A stretch of 64,000 nucleotides of DNA from assembly GCA_964598565.1 (NCBI GenBank), contig CAZRCG010000001.1:124001-188000 (forward strand), written 5' to 3'. This DNA comes from CAZRCG01 sp964598565 (lineage in GTDB: Bacteria; Bdellovibrionota; UBA2394). A model generated the notes under the pieces. The model searched no databases. It was not told the DNA's origin and was given only the letters and a program-made list of their open reading frames with translations. The position numbers and the translations under genes were made by a program. This document shows, in pieces, positions 8,287 to 17,333 of this stretch (the first letter of the stretch is position 1; every line of letters starts with the position of its first letter).

Positions 8287-9423
8287 CTACTTTAGTTTCT
8301 TCCTTAAAGCTTCGATATCGGCCTTCACGTCTGCAGGAATATTAGAACCCGCGGTTCCTGTGAACGCAAACTCCTTGCGTTCCCGATAAGAATCAAAGCA
8401 CGTGCGAGCCATCTTAGATGCTGGAAACCGATGAACGCATTCTTTGAGGTAGAGATCTGCCAGCCCAAAAAAGAACTGGTTGTTCAGCGCATCATCGCAA
8501 ACAGACAGCCAATAGTAGAGCCCGGGGCTCAGTTGCGACGGCTTTCGTTCATTCATAAACTCATAAAGCAGTCCCGACACATACAAAAAGGTAGCTCGAT
8601 GAACATCACTTAAATCTCGCCACATCTCTTCTTGAGTTGTCTCCAGCATATTCTTTGCAAAAGCCTCTAAAACTGCAGCGGAATCCTTCTTAGGATTGGG
8701 CGCCTTCACCCGACTCAAAGCGCGCAATAGAAATACTTGCTCCGAAACTCTCTGACGAAACGATTCAGGCAGAGCCCGGTTCTTAAACAAATTCTGCAAC
8801 TCAGAGACAGCCTTCTCAAGATCTCTGTTAACCCGAAGATAAAACGTGACCTTCAAATCAAGAAGACGATTGAGTTCTGATAGCTTGAGAGACGGCTTGG
8901 GATAGGCCATCAAAGAATGATCAATGAGCTGGTGAGCTTTGTCCCAATGACGCGTTGCAAAAAGAAACTCAATGCGGTCCAGTGCCTTCATAGAATCAGG
9001 TAGGAGCCCTTCGATCGTCCAGTTGAGACTTTTAGACGGGGACTGGCTGTGACACGAGGCACAGGCACCCAGAGTTGCCGACAACATTCGAAACGTATAC
9101 TGCGTCCCCGATGAATCAAAAGCCTTATCCAGATCTTTCAAATGATCTTGTAAAGCTTTTGCTGATATCCATCGTCCCGCCGTCTTAAGATCTTCGCCAT
9201 GGTCAATCTCTTGTGCTAAGCGCGCCAACTCTCGAATATGAGTTCGTGCCTGAGCCTTCTTCTTAGGATCTTTAAGCTCCCCCTGAGACGATATCATCGG
9301 TTGCAGTGCAATAATATGATGAAGAAACTGCTGCATAGTCGCTACAGTCTTAAAATCTGGAGCCGGGCTCGCAGCCACGCAAATACTCGCTAAAATTCCT
9401 AGTATCATAAAAGCCGCATCCAA
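8287..9423 (-). CDS. Exported protein with one CXXCH heme-type motif
   Basis: A 378-residue protein with an N-terminal export signal (MILGILASICVAASPAP). A single CASCH motif at residues 121-125 suggests covalent heme c attachment; the N-terminal part (about 25-125) is helical, as in small c-type cytochromes. The rest is helical and TPR-like, with a potential cysteine-rich end (VCDDAL, LKECVH, TCFDSY). I do not recognise the family. It is the last gene of the leftward motor cluster, 13 bases after the preceding gene. Start ATG 9423 has AAAGG 4 bases upstream; an in-frame ATG lies 15 bases downstream. Heme binding is inferred from the motif only. Confidence 0.7.
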   Translation of the reverse strand: MDAAFMILGILASICVAASPAPDFKTVATMQQFLHHIIALQPMISSQGELKDPKKKAQARTHIRELARLAQEIDHGEDLKTAGRWISAKALQDHLKDLDKAFDSSGTQYTFRMLSATLGACASCHSQSPSKSLNWTIEGLLPDSMKALDRIEFLFATRHWDKAHQLIDHSLMAYPKPSLKLSELNRLLDLKVTFYLRVNRDLEKAVSELQNLFKNRALPESFRQRVSEQVFLLRALSRVKAPNPKKDSAAVLEAFAKNMLETTQEEMWRDLSDVHRATFLYVSGLLYEFMNERKPSQLSPGLYYWLSVCDDALNNQFFFGLADLYLKECVHRFPASKMARTCFDSYRERKEFAFTGTAGSNIPADVKADIEALRKKLK

Positions 9424-9436
9424 CCTTTCAGAGTTA

Positions 9437-10183
9437 TTATCTCACAGAGTGGGCCGGCAACTCATCAAGTTTGTAGAACGATTTGCCGATAGGTCGCTTG
9501 ATAAAAAAAGCATATTTGCCCGACGCAAACAACGGAGGTATCGGCAGCGATATATTAAACTTTTTCCATATCTGAAGACACATTTCGCCCTCTTCTGGTT
9601 CTCTCAAAATCGGTAGCACCTCTATGAGGCCCGATGCCGTGATACGCATGCTCGTTCTTGACAGATCGAACTGATGGCATGAGCTGTTTTGATTGCCGAA
9701 AAGAGTTAAGTAGCGCTGGCCGGTTTCACGATGAACTTGAACGACAGACGAGTCGACGTCGGCATACAGAAAGTCGTCCCTCGACTTTGATTCTGTATGC
9801 CGCACACGGAGGCTTCCTAAAGAAGTGCGTCTATTACGAAACACATTCACTACGTCGTAGACGCCTTCTTGCAATGAGCCTTCGACTTTCGCAGATTCTA
9901 GAAACGGGCTCTCTACTTGAATGCAGGGCTCGGGATATTTCTTGGCATAAACCCAAAAATAAAAATTGCCCTCCACCACTCGAGCTACCGTGCGATCGTA
10001 GACATAGCACTGATTTGGAAATCTCCCTTCAAAGAGAATCTCCGGAAAATCATTACTATCAAACTCCGTCGGAACATAAATGCGTGACACGGGAAACTCG
10101 ACCGTCACGACATCCATATCGTCGACTGCCTTCTTGATTGGCATTGAAAAAAGCATTGCGGCTGCTGTTAAACTTAAGAACAT
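9437..10183 (-). CDS. Exported protein of unknown function
   Basis: A 248-residue protein with a short signal peptide (MFLSLTAAAMLFSMP). The remainder is rich in beta-type sequence with cysteines at FPNQCYVYD, PEPCIQV, SSCHQFD and EMCLQIW, which could form two disulfides in the periplasm. No known domain is recognised. The start is supported by GGGAGGG 7 bases upstream of ATG 10183. It sits between the large TPR gene (82-base gap) and the CXXCH gene (13-base gap) and is probably part of the same transcript. Confidence 0.7.
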   Translation of the reverse strand: MFLSLTAAAMLFSMPIKKAVDDMDVVTVEFPVSRIYVPTEFDSNDFPEILFEGRFPNQCYVYDRTVARVVEGNFYFWVYAKKYPEPCIQVESPFLESAKVEGSLQEGVYDVVNVFRNRRTSLGSLRVRHTESKSRDDFLYADVDSSVVQVHRETGQRYLTLFGNQNSSCHQFDLSRTSMRITASGLIEVLPILREPEEGEMCLQIWKKFNISLPIPPLFASGKYAFFIKRPIGKSFYKLDELPAHSVR

Positions 10184-10265
10184 GAAATAGCCCTCCCGCT
10201 GTCATTGTAGCGAAGCAGACCCTGCCTTAGTCACGATGTTTCTTAAAAATACGCGCTTATCCTTG

Positions 10266-13196
10266 TCAACGCACCTTAGAAATTTGAGTGTCTAAAAGCG
10301 CTTCGAAGAATGGATTACCTGTTACAAGCTTTCGTTTCCACTCCAGAGCTTCTATACAGTTTCCGTCAAGGGAAAGAGCTGACTCCCAAAAGCTCTGGCG
10401 GCCTGACAATTGAGCCAAGCCCAAGAAGGCTCTCGCTCGCTCATAGTCATTTTCGGCAAAGTCAAAAACCCTCATATAGTGATACTTCGCTCGCAGAACA
10501 TCTTTCTCTTCGTTTGCACGCTCCAGAAGGCGCCTTGCGGTCTGCACTTTATCTTTTGATTCTTTCCATGGAGCAATCGATGGAATCACCTGGCGGGTTG
10601 CCTCCCAAGCTTCCATCAATAGTCGCTCTTGAGCCTTATTCTCGATATAGGGGCACGTCGTAGAATCTTTTAAACGAAACTCATACGTCAGAGTATGAGC
10701 TAGTTCGCTACACTCCTTCTGACGAGCTTCAGCCCCCTGCAGCCACGGATTCACGACCTCAGCCGTCTTTGCTAGATAGTCTGCCTTTTGCGCCTCATCG
10801 AGCTTGGGAGGCAAAGGCAATGCCTTCATCCATTGGGCCATCGATGCCGCAAGGCGCGCCCGGGCCTCCAAAGCATGCGCAGAAATCAAAGAGCTCCTCT
10901 TTTGCTTTAAAACTCGAACCAAATGAGCATCAAGATCTGCAAAGGTCTTTACTCTAGCTGGCACAAACCTGCCAATCTGCTGAAACGAAATAGGCTTAAG
11001 TAATTTCTCGAACGAGGTCACCTGCCTCTGAAAGTCTTCGATGAGCTTTTGCTCTTGGTCTACATGTTGCTTTTGAGCTCCAGTAACCTCAGCGTCGCTA
11101 GAACTCCATATAGCCAAAGCTTTCTTAGCCGTATCTGTCTTCAAGGCGAGGAGTCGTTTGCGGCCACTATCTTTGTTTTGAGCCATCTCTAATAAGGCCA
11201 ATTTTATCGTCATCTTCTCATCGAGAGGCGCCGACGACGACGCCAAATAGAAGGCTTCTCGCTCTAGATCATAATAGCGATCGGCAAGTAAGACGCATCG
11301 CTCAAAAATATCTTGGCCCGCTCTAAAAATCTGAGGGAACTCATTCTTAAATTCGTTGCAGCGCGTCAAGCCCTCTTCTTCACTGGTGAGTTGAACACTC
11401 AAAGTAAGAGCTTTCTTGCGTATCTCGAGACCTTTAGGTGCCGCGCTATAAATAACAAAGAACGCCGAGGCCTTCTTCTCATCGTCAAGATGGCTATTGG
11501 CAACATCTACGAAATCTAACTCAGACTGAAGCAGTTTTAGGTCTAACATCAGGGCCTCAGATTTTGGCAGCACCTCCTCTTTTACAATGGCTGCCAAGAT
11601 ACTTCTCAGTTCACTGTCTTGCGGCATCACCTTAAGTGCCCCTATCAACATCCGAGCCATCGATTCGAAGGCCTCCGTAGAACTCAACCCCAAATCACTT
11701 CGTAAATAGGTCTTCTTCTCAAGAATGTTCATACGAAGTTTTTCTTTAAATCGAGGCGTGATACCTTCTTTATACAACTGATCGAGTAGTTTTAAATTAC
11801 ATTTAGCTTCAAAGCTCAGCGCTAAATCTTCCACTTCTTTTTCCTGACCCCCACGGCCTGCAAGAATAAACAAACAGGTCTCCGACTCGCCGCTATCGAG
11901 CAAAATCTTGGCATAACCCACGCGCAATGGATCAGAATTTTTATCGTTGGGAAACAGCGCAAAATACTTTTTATTTGCCAGGAGAAGGTATTTTTGAGAC
12001 ACCGCCGTGGCATTATCTTCTAAATCCTTCAGTTCATCTTTTACCAAAGTATCGTAGTACACAATGGTATTGTAGATCTCACCTTGGAGTGCAGGAGCCT
12101 GTTCGACCAAAGCTGTCTCAGGTAAAGCCTTTAAGACTCTCTCAACAGCGTCATGATCAAGAGCTCCTCGGTAAACTTTGATCCACTGAGGAGCGGCCTG
12201 CAATAGAACCTTCCTAGCATCGGGAGAATCTCGCTTTACGAATTCAAAGACAGATTGAGCCACTACAATTTTTGCCTTCGAATTGAAATAATCAATCAGC
12301 AAATTAAGAGCTTCGAGGTACAATTTGTTTGCAACGCCGGGCTCTTTAGGAAATAGCGTCGATGCCAACATCTTTAAGGCGTTGGCATCGGAATCTTCAA
12401 ACGAGGGCTTGGAGAAAACTTCAACATAGGGTCGCAAACGGTCTCGAAAGGCTTCCTCTTTAAGACGCAAAGGGGCTTCAGGATCTAGCGATAACGATAA
12501 ATCAAATTCACTTAAGCTTCTATTAAACTGCGAAAGGCTCAGAAAACACCACGCTCGTTTGTACGCCGCGACCACGCGAAATTTTGGATCGGCGCTCCCC
12601 TTCTCATAAGCATCGAGGGCCTTCAAAATCTCGTTATTTGCGAAATAAGCATCTCCGATTCCCATCCAATCGCCCCCGAGAATGGGATTCAGTTTTAAAA
12701 AAGATACCAAGCTTTCTTGAAATTCTTGGAGCTCTAAATGACGAAAGGCAACTTCTCGATAAAGAGAATCGAGTTTCAATCGTGGAACAGTCTCTAAACT
12801 CTCGACCTCACGCTGCAGACGCTTGATAATCTCAAGTTTAAAGCCTCGATAGACCTCCATTCGTTCGGATGGCTTAATACCGGGGCGCTCACGGTACTCT
12901 CCATCTTCAGGCAATACATGCTTTTTACTGAGGCTGAAGGTTTCATACTCCTCTTTCGACTTCACCCATCGTAAAAGAAGTTCGACTCGAAATGCGGGGC
13001 GCCGCTCAGTCATAAGTCGTCGTTCAATAGCATCTAGTGTTGATCGAGGAATCTCGATATACGCCGATGCAGTAGGCTTCGCTGCGAATTGAGCCTGCAC
13101 AGTCCCATGAGCCGACGCCAGAAGCAGCGCGCTTAGAACCAGAATCGTATATTGAGTTTTCACTATAACCATTCTAATCACAATTTTTACGAGCAT
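10266..13196 (-). CDS. Large exported TPR-repeat protein
   Basis: A 976-residue protein with a signal peptide ending near AHGTVQAQ (residues about 9-36), then a long all-helical chain. TPR-type pairs are clear at about 150-240 (for example LKALDAYEKGSADPKFRVVA and FNRSLSEFDLSLSLDPEAPL) and near the C terminus (RAKYHYMRVFDFAENDYERA). Such scaffolds bind partner proteins in the periplasm. Its start overlaps the preceding TPR gene by 10 bases, showing co-translation. ATG 13172 is an alternative start. Position in the motor cluster resembles TPR components of the myxobacterial Glt complex, but orthology is not shown. Confidence 0.75.
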   Translation of the reverse strand: MLVKIVIRMVIVKTQYTILVLSALLLASAHGTVQAQFAAKPTASAYIEIPRSTLDAIERRLMTERRPAFRVELLLRWVKSKEEYETFSLSKKHVLPEDGEYRERPGIKPSERMEVYRGFKLEIIKRLQREVESLETVPRLKLDSLYREVAFRHLELQEFQESLVSFLKLNPILGGDWMGIGDAYFANNEILKALDAYEKGSADPKFRVVAAYKRAWCFLSLSQFNRSLSEFDLSLSLDPEAPLRLKEEAFRDRLRPYVEVFSKPSFEDSDANALKMLASTLFPKEPGVANKLYLEALNLLIDYFNSKAKIVVAQSVFEFVKRDSPDARKVLLQAAPQWIKVYRGALDHDAVERVLKALPETALVEQAPALQGEIYNTIVYYDTLVKDELKDLEDNATAVSQKYLLLANKKYFALFPNDKNSDPLRVGYAKILLDSGESETCLFILAGRGGQEKEVEDLALSFEAKCNLKLLDQLYKEGITPRFKEKLRMNILEKKTYLRSDLGLSSTEAFESMARMLIGALKVMPQDSELRSILAAIVKEEVLPKSEALMLDLKLLQSELDFVDVANSHLDDEKKASAFFVIYSAAPKGLEIRKKALTLSVQLTSEEEGLTRCNEFKNEFPQIFRAGQDIFERCVLLADRYYDLEREAFYLASSSAPLDEKMTIKLALLEMAQNKDSGRKRLLALKTDTAKKALAIWSSSDAEVTGAQKQHVDQEQKLIEDFQRQVTSFEKLLKPISFQQIGRFVPARVKTFADLDAHLVRVLKQKRSSLISAHALEARARLAASMAQWMKALPLPPKLDEAQKADYLAKTAEVVNPWLQGAEARQKECSELAHTLTYEFRLKDSTTCPYIENKAQERLLMEAWEATRQVIPSIAPWKESKDKVQTARRLLERANEEKDVLRAKYHYMRVFDFAENDYERARAFLGLAQLSGRQSFWESALSLDGNCIEALEWKRKLVTGNPFFEALLDTQISKVR

Positions 13197-14122
13197 TTCG
13201 AAACTACGGGCACGACATAGTAACCTAGTTCATCGGCCCAGCTTTCGCCATTGATCGACGCCCATACAATGTCTGATTTTGCCTCTGTCGCTCGAGGGCG
13301 AGAATTCATATCGCGCAGCTCAATCTCCAATAAGTCGAGGTCTTCAAGAGCTCGCTTAATCTGCAAACCAAACTGAGTATCGTACCAAGATCGTAGACGA
13401 GGGCATAAGTCTCCCAGCCCCCGACGCTCACAAAGAATAACCCATGGATGCGCCGTCGAAGGCGATTGGGCGAATGTCAGGCGATTTCGTCCTACGGAAA
13501 TTGTGGCGAGCGCTTGGGTAGGCTGACACGATTCTTTTTCTACCAAAGCCCGTAAGAAAAATTTCTCGAAAAATGGAACGGGCACCAACAGTGGACTCTC
13601 GGCAGAAACAATGCTGCCCATCGCTCTGTCAAACTGGCCATTAAAAAACTGCGCCCACGCACGCTGTTGATGAAATACCGGCTTGCCGCGAAAATCCTCG
13701 ACTATATCATCAAAAAATTTGAGGCTCTCTTTGTATTTTCTCTGTTCAAATAAAATCTTGGCCCACAGCCAGCGAGCTTCTGCCCATAAACGAGGCTCTA
13801 TCGTTACAGGCCTCTCCTTTTCTAAACCCAAAGAAACGAACCAATAATCTGGCGGTCGTTTTACTTGGTACAAAACGGCTGCTTGAAACAGAGATCGAGC
13901 CGTGAGAGGCCCAAACGGGGCGGAAAAAAATTCGGATTCAAAATCAATATCTCCCCGTCCCTTCACCCTCGGACAAATGGGATGCTGAAACTCCACATCG
14001 TGACAATACTCAAACAAGCGCGTCGTCGACGTATACCAATCAAGTGGCACCCTATTAAGAAGTGTCTTGACCTCTTGGGGCGTTAATCCCACCCACAGTA
14101 CGAATAGAATGCTAGAGAGCAA
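13187..14122 (-). CDS. Exported TPR-like protein
   Basis: A 311-residue protein with an N-terminal hydrophobic segment (LSSILFVLWVGL) and helical repeats at about 115-170, for example RLWAEARWLWAKILFEQRKY followed by ESLKFFDDIVEDFRGKPVFH, which resemble TPRs. Several cysteines are spread through it. The start is TTG at 14122, supported by AGGAG 6 bases upstream; no nearby ATG fits. It overlaps the barrel gene by 11 bases and the following large TPR gene by 10 bases, so it is translationally coupled on both sides. Function unknown; probably a periplasmic part of the motor complex. Confidence 0.68.
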   Translation of the reverse strand: MLSSILFVLWVGLTPQEVKTLLNRVPLDWYTSTTRLFEYCHDVEFQHPICPRVKGRGDIDFESEFFSAPFGPLTARSLFQAAVLYQVKRPPDYWFVSLGLEKERPVTIEPRLWAEARWLWAKILFEQRKYKESLKFFDDIVEDFRGKPVFHQQRAWAQFFNGQFDRAMGSIVSAESPLLVPVPFFEKFFLRALVEKESCQPTQALATISVGRNRLTFAQSPSTAHPWVILCERRGLGDLCPRLRSWYDTQFGLQIKRALEDLDLLEIELRDMNSRPRATEAKSDIVWASINGESWADELGYYVVPVVSKCS

Positions 14123-14759
14123 AGCCGGCTCCTAATCCAAGAAACGTAATACTTTTTGGAGCGCCTTTCATGAAACCAATCGTGTGCCCCCCCCTAAGAG
14201 TCATATTCCAGTGATCATTGAAGAAGAATCGAACCCGCAGCACGACGTCGATGCCGGTCTGATATTTTGACTTAAAATTATAATAGGAGCCTCCGACACC
14301 GATCTGCCAAAGATGGTAAGAGATCGAGCGATTGAAGAAATTACTTTTACTATATAAAAGGTTCATCAAGAGAGTGGAAGTGGCTCGATACCGAAAATCC
14401 TTTAATCTTAAATCGTTTTCACTAATCTGAGGGCGGTTGCCGTTGGATTTAACGGCATCTCCGAGAGCCGCATTAAACGCGCCTTCTACCTTCGTATCAT
14501 AGTTGTGAAGCGAGTAACCAAAGCGACCCACCTCCCAAGCAAAAAGATCTGCAAATTGGTAAGTCATCGCCGCCTCCGCCAGAATTGGCTTGTAATAGGC
14601 GTCTAAAGGCAAAAATGAAAAGTCGGCATCAAAAACGAAGCGGTTGGTAAGCGAGTATTTAGCATTCTCAAGTACCTTAACTTGTTCAAACTCATCTTGA
14701 GCTAGAACACTCACAGAAACCACCGAAAATAAAACAGAAAAAATCAGATAGCGATTCAT
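14112..14759 (-). CDS. Outer-membrane beta-barrel protein (myxobacterial Glt-type)
   Basis: A 215-residue protein with a signal peptide ending at VSVLAQ, then DEFEQVKVLENAKYSLTNRF and alternating strands ending in GLGAGFAL, the pattern of a small outer-membrane barrel. It resembles the OMP family found in deltaproteobacterial adventurous-gliding loci (TIGR04565-like), recognised from memory of the KYSLTNRFVFDADFSFLPLD type N terminus. It lies 15 bases after the GltG-like gene. In Myxococcus such proteins form the outer-membrane part of the motility machinery; here that role is inferred from context. Confidence 0.7.
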   Translation of the reverse strand: MNRYLIFSVLFSVVSVSVLAQDEFEQVKVLENAKYSLTNRFVFDADFSFLPLDAYYKPILAEAAMTYQFADLFAWEVGRFGYSLHNYDTKVEGAFNAALGDAVKSNGNRPQISENDLRLKDFRYRATSTLLMNLLYSKSNFFNRSISYHLWQIGVGGSYYNFKSKYQTGIDVVLRVRFFFNDHWNMTLRGGHTIGFMKGAPKSITFLGLGAGFAL

Positions 14760-14774
14760 GAGACTATTCTATCG

Positions 14775-16070
14775 TCACAAGAGCGTGAATAGAAATGGAT
14801 ATTTCACTCGAACAATGCCTCCACCCTTAGGCATAGGAAATTTCCATTGCACAATCTGATCCTGTACACACTTCTTAAATACAGCGGCACTAATCTTATC
14901 TGACTGCAAACTCAAGTCGCTCACCGTACCATCCGCTCGAATCGTCCAAGCGGCTGCTAGCTCTCCTTCAAGGCTTCTATCCTTGTAGAGGGCGCTTTCG
15001 TAACAGAATTTAACTTCGCCTTGACGCTCTTCGATGATCTGACGAATCACACTTGCATCTAACCCGCCACGAACTTCGACCTCTTTCTTGACCAGTGTCA
15101 AAGACGCACCGCGCCGTGCGCCTTTTTGTACCGACTCTGAAAGTCCACCCTCGTATTGTTTCACTTGAAGGGAATTAATGGAAGAAAGTTCCATCGCGCC
15201 GCGCACACCCTGAGCGACGGTCAAATCGTCTGTACCACTAGCTAAACCAAAGTCTAAATCTTTGGAGGGTCGATTCTGAGGCACTGTTCCCTGGGCCACA
15301 ATTGCTAGATCCAAATTGGTTTTCGTGGGTTTAAAAGTCTTCTGAAGCGCTAATAAGCCCATATCTTCTACACGGACTGGCTTCGGGGGTGCTGAGCCTT
15401 TCTTAGCAACTAAGGGAGCTGCTGCGGAGCCATTTGGTTTTTTGGCCGGCGCTGAGTCTGCTAAAGCTTGTGGGGTCTGTTGTAAAAGTGCCGCCGCATC
15501 GGCTGTTTCTTTGGGTTCAGGGGTTGGCTTTACTTCCTCAAAAAGCTTCTCAGCATCGGCTACCGTAATTTTCTGCAAGTCTTCGAGCGCCACGTCGACG
15601 GGCCGGTCGGGTGCAAAGAATCCGAGCAAGAAAAACAATGCAAATAAGGCAGCATGAACTGCGATCGCACCGCCGGCCGCTTGCCATAAATGTTTTCGCT
15701 CCACAGAGCGATCTAATTTGAAGGGCGCCAGCGCGACCTTTTCGTGCTTCTTGAGTTCAAAGCAAGCATCGCCCACCAAGAAGGATAGATCACCCGTCGC
15801 TCGAACCCAGACACCGCAATACAATCGGTTCTTCCAAGTTTTCTTCTGTTCGAATTGACCTTTAAGGCTAGGAGCAATTTCCTGAGTTAGTCTTAGGTAG
15901 ATGCCGCCCCAGCGTTTCTGCACAACCTTCATTTTGCCCGGAAGGGCTACCGTTGAAATACATACATCGCACTGCGCATCGTCTCCCACGGTGACCGAAG
16001 ATCGAAACCGAAGATCAAAGGCTTCTGTTCCTACAATCGGTCGTTTAACTGTGAGTCGCCAATAGGCCAT
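14775..16070 (-). CDS. GltG/AgmX-like TonB-type energy transducer
   Basis: A 431-residue bitopic protein. Residues 1-120 are a beta-rich cytoplasmic domain, possibly FHA-like (RSSVTVGDDAQCDVCIS). One membrane helix follows at about 135-152 (AIAVHAALFALFFLLGFF), then a proline- and alanine-rich periplasmic linker (160-240), and a C-terminal TonB-type domain at about 335-431 with EERQGEVKFCYESALYKD and GTVSDLSLQSDKISAA, as in AgmX/PglI C-terminal domains. In the Agl/Glt system such a protein carries motor force across the periplasm. It follows the ExbB/ExbD/ExbD genes and precedes the barrel gene. Confidence 0.8.
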   Translation of the reverse strand: MAYWRLTVKRPIVGTEAFDLRFRSSVTVGDDAQCDVCISTVALPGKMKVVQKRWGGIYLRLTQEIAPSLKGQFEQKKTWKNRLYCGVWVRATGDLSFLVGDACFELKKHEKVALAPFKLDRSVERKHLWQAAGGAIAVHAALFALFFLLGFFAPDRPVDVALEDLQKITVADAEKLFEEVKPTPEPKETADAAALLQQTPQALADSAPAKKPNGSAAAPLVAKKGSAPPKPVRVEDMGLLALQKTFKPTKTNLDLAIVAQGTVPQNRPSKDLDFGLASGTDDLTVAQGVRGAMELSSINSLQVKQYEGGLSESVQKGARRGASLTLVKKEVEVRGGLDASVIRQIIEERQGEVKFCYESALYKDRSLEGELAAAWTIRADGTVSDLSLQSDKISAAVFKKCVQDQIVQWKFPMPKGGGIVRVKYPFLFTLL

Positions 16071-16083
16071 GCATACTCCTTAA

Positions 16084-16350
16084 TTAAAAACCCAAAAGGT
16101 TATAATCCCGAAACGAAAACCGTAGTCGATCATTCAACAACCCTCGAGCATCCGGGGTCTGCGACTTTGATAAAAAGAAGGCAGGCGGGGACTGGCGCTC
16201 TGCCTCTACAGCCGTTCCTGTTAAATCAACGACGGTTTCTTTCTGATATATAATTTGCTTCTCTACAATAACTTCAGGTTGAGTGCTTTGAGGACGAGTC
16301 TCCCCGCCCTCAACACTTACCAACGTCAACGCGACTACTAAGCTTGTCAT
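16084..16350 (-). CDS. Small exported protein of the motor cluster
   Basis: An 88-residue protein with a short N-terminal hydrophobic stretch (MTSLVVALTLVSVEGG) and a polar remainder ending RFSFRDYNLLGF. No family is recognised. Its ATG overlaps the stop of the second ExbD-like gene in an ATGA, so the two are translated together; the GltG-like gene starts 13 bases further on. It is probably a small periplasmic or anchored partner of the motor. Confidence 0.65.
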   Translation of the reverse strand: MTSLVVALTLVSVEGGETRPQSTQPEVIVEKQIIYQKETVVDLTGTAVEAERQSPPAFFLSKSQTPDARGLLNDRLRFSFRDYNLLGF

Positions 16351-16799
16351 TTCTTACCCTCCACTTGCGTTAGCAAATAGACGTCGCCAAATCCAATCGA
16401 TGCTAAACGTGCGACAGTTCTATCGACATGATCGTAAGGCGTCTCGGCGTCGGCCACCAACAGCACGGGCACATTAGAGTCCTCCCCAACGATGGAACGC
16501 ATCTTGACCTTAACCGCTTCCCACAATGATTTGTCGGTCGACTGAGCCGTCAAACCCTCGACAATTTTGCCGTTGATACGAATACTTTCTTGAGTAACTT
16601 CCACTCTCAATTTAGGAACTTCTTTAAGTTCCATCTCGGCTTTGGGAAGTACTAATGAATCAGAGACTTCCACTTTATTCTTATCTGGAGAAAAATTAAG
16701 GATGAGAAATATAAGTACAACTGTAAGCACATCAAGCATCGGCGTTAGCATCAAGCTCGAACCCATCGCCGTAGATTCTCGTCGTCGATGTAATCTCAT
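16347..16799 (-). CDS. ExbD/TolR-like motor subunit 2
   Basis: A 150-residue protein with one N-terminal membrane helix (about 17-38) that carries the family aspartate in LTPMLDVLTVVLIFLI, needed for ion flow, then a periplasmic ExbD domain with VPVLLVADAETPYDHVDRTV. It is the second of two adjacent ExbD-like genes. It overlaps both neighbours by 4 bases (ATGA). Paired ExbD proteins with one ExbB are known from AglR-AglQ-AglS motors in Myxococcus; the matching of individual subunits is inference. Confidence 0.85.
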   Translation of the reverse strand: MRLHRRRESTAMGSSLMLTPMLDVLTVVLIFLILNFSPDKNKVEVSDSLVLPKAEMELKEVPKLRVEVTQESIRINGKIVEGLTAQSTDKSLWEAVKVKMRSIVGEDSNVPVLLVADAETPYDHVDRTVARLASIGFGDVYLLTQVEGKK

Positions 16800-17293
16800 G
16801 GCAAATTCCTTACGGCTAAAACAATATGGCGTGATAACTCAGAGCTTCTCAGGGCCTGCAAAACAGTGACGGCTTTTTGATAAGGAATTTGAGGGTCAAC
16901 ATGAAACAGAATCGAAGCAATTTTGTGGTTTTTCTTCATCTCGGCCAAATATAACTCGAGGCCCGCTCGATCGTCGGCTTTAAAGTCTCCTTGAAGATTG
17001 GCCATTTTAGCTAAAAATCCTTTGGAGTACGCCGTAATCTTAACGTTGCCCTCAGTTACCTTGACCGCCAAATCAAGCTCTTTCGCTAGGAGGGTAGTCG
17101 CAGGTGTCGACGCCTGAGCTGAAAAACTAGGAGCCTCAACCATCAAGCCACCGTAGTTTACGAAAACTGCTGACACGAGAAGAAACGGAATAAGACTCAG
17201 AAACATATCAAGCATCGGCACAAGATTTAGTTCATATTCGCTATGGTCTGACTCTTGGTTTCTCATTCTTCGGCAGTATCGGCGCAGTCTCAT
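16796..17293 (-). CDS. ExbD/TolR-like motor subunit 1
   Basis: A 165-residue protein with a basic N terminus, a membrane helix at about 25-45 with the ion-channel aspartate in NLVPMLDMFLSLIPFLL, and a periplasmic ExbD domain ending SELSRHIVLAVRNLP, with the family segment ILFHVDPQIPYQKAV. An in-frame ATG at 17266 is an alternative start. It follows the ExbB-like gene by 40 bases and overlaps the second ExbD-like gene by 4 bases. Confidence 0.85.
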   Translation of the reverse strand: MRLRRYCRRMRNQESDHSEYELNLVPMLDMFLSLIPFLLVSAVFVNYGGLMVEAPSFSAQASTPATTLLAKELDLAVKVTEGNVKITAYSKGFLAKMANLQGDFKADDRAGLELYLAEMKKNHKIASILFHVDPQIPYQKAVTVLQALRSSELSRHIVLAVRNLP

Positions 17294-17333
17294 AAGATTA
17301 ATTCTCTTTCACTCTTCTCGATTAAAGTCAGAG

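Noticed and set aside
9658..10137. 159-residue plus-strand open frame
   Set aside because: Antisense to an exported-protein gene with a good ribosome site; composition is not protein-like.
16084..16350. Small exported gene as a spurious frame
   Set aside because: Kept as a gene because it overlaps the ExbD stop in an ATGA and precedes the GltG-like gene by 13 bases, leaving no room for another gene.
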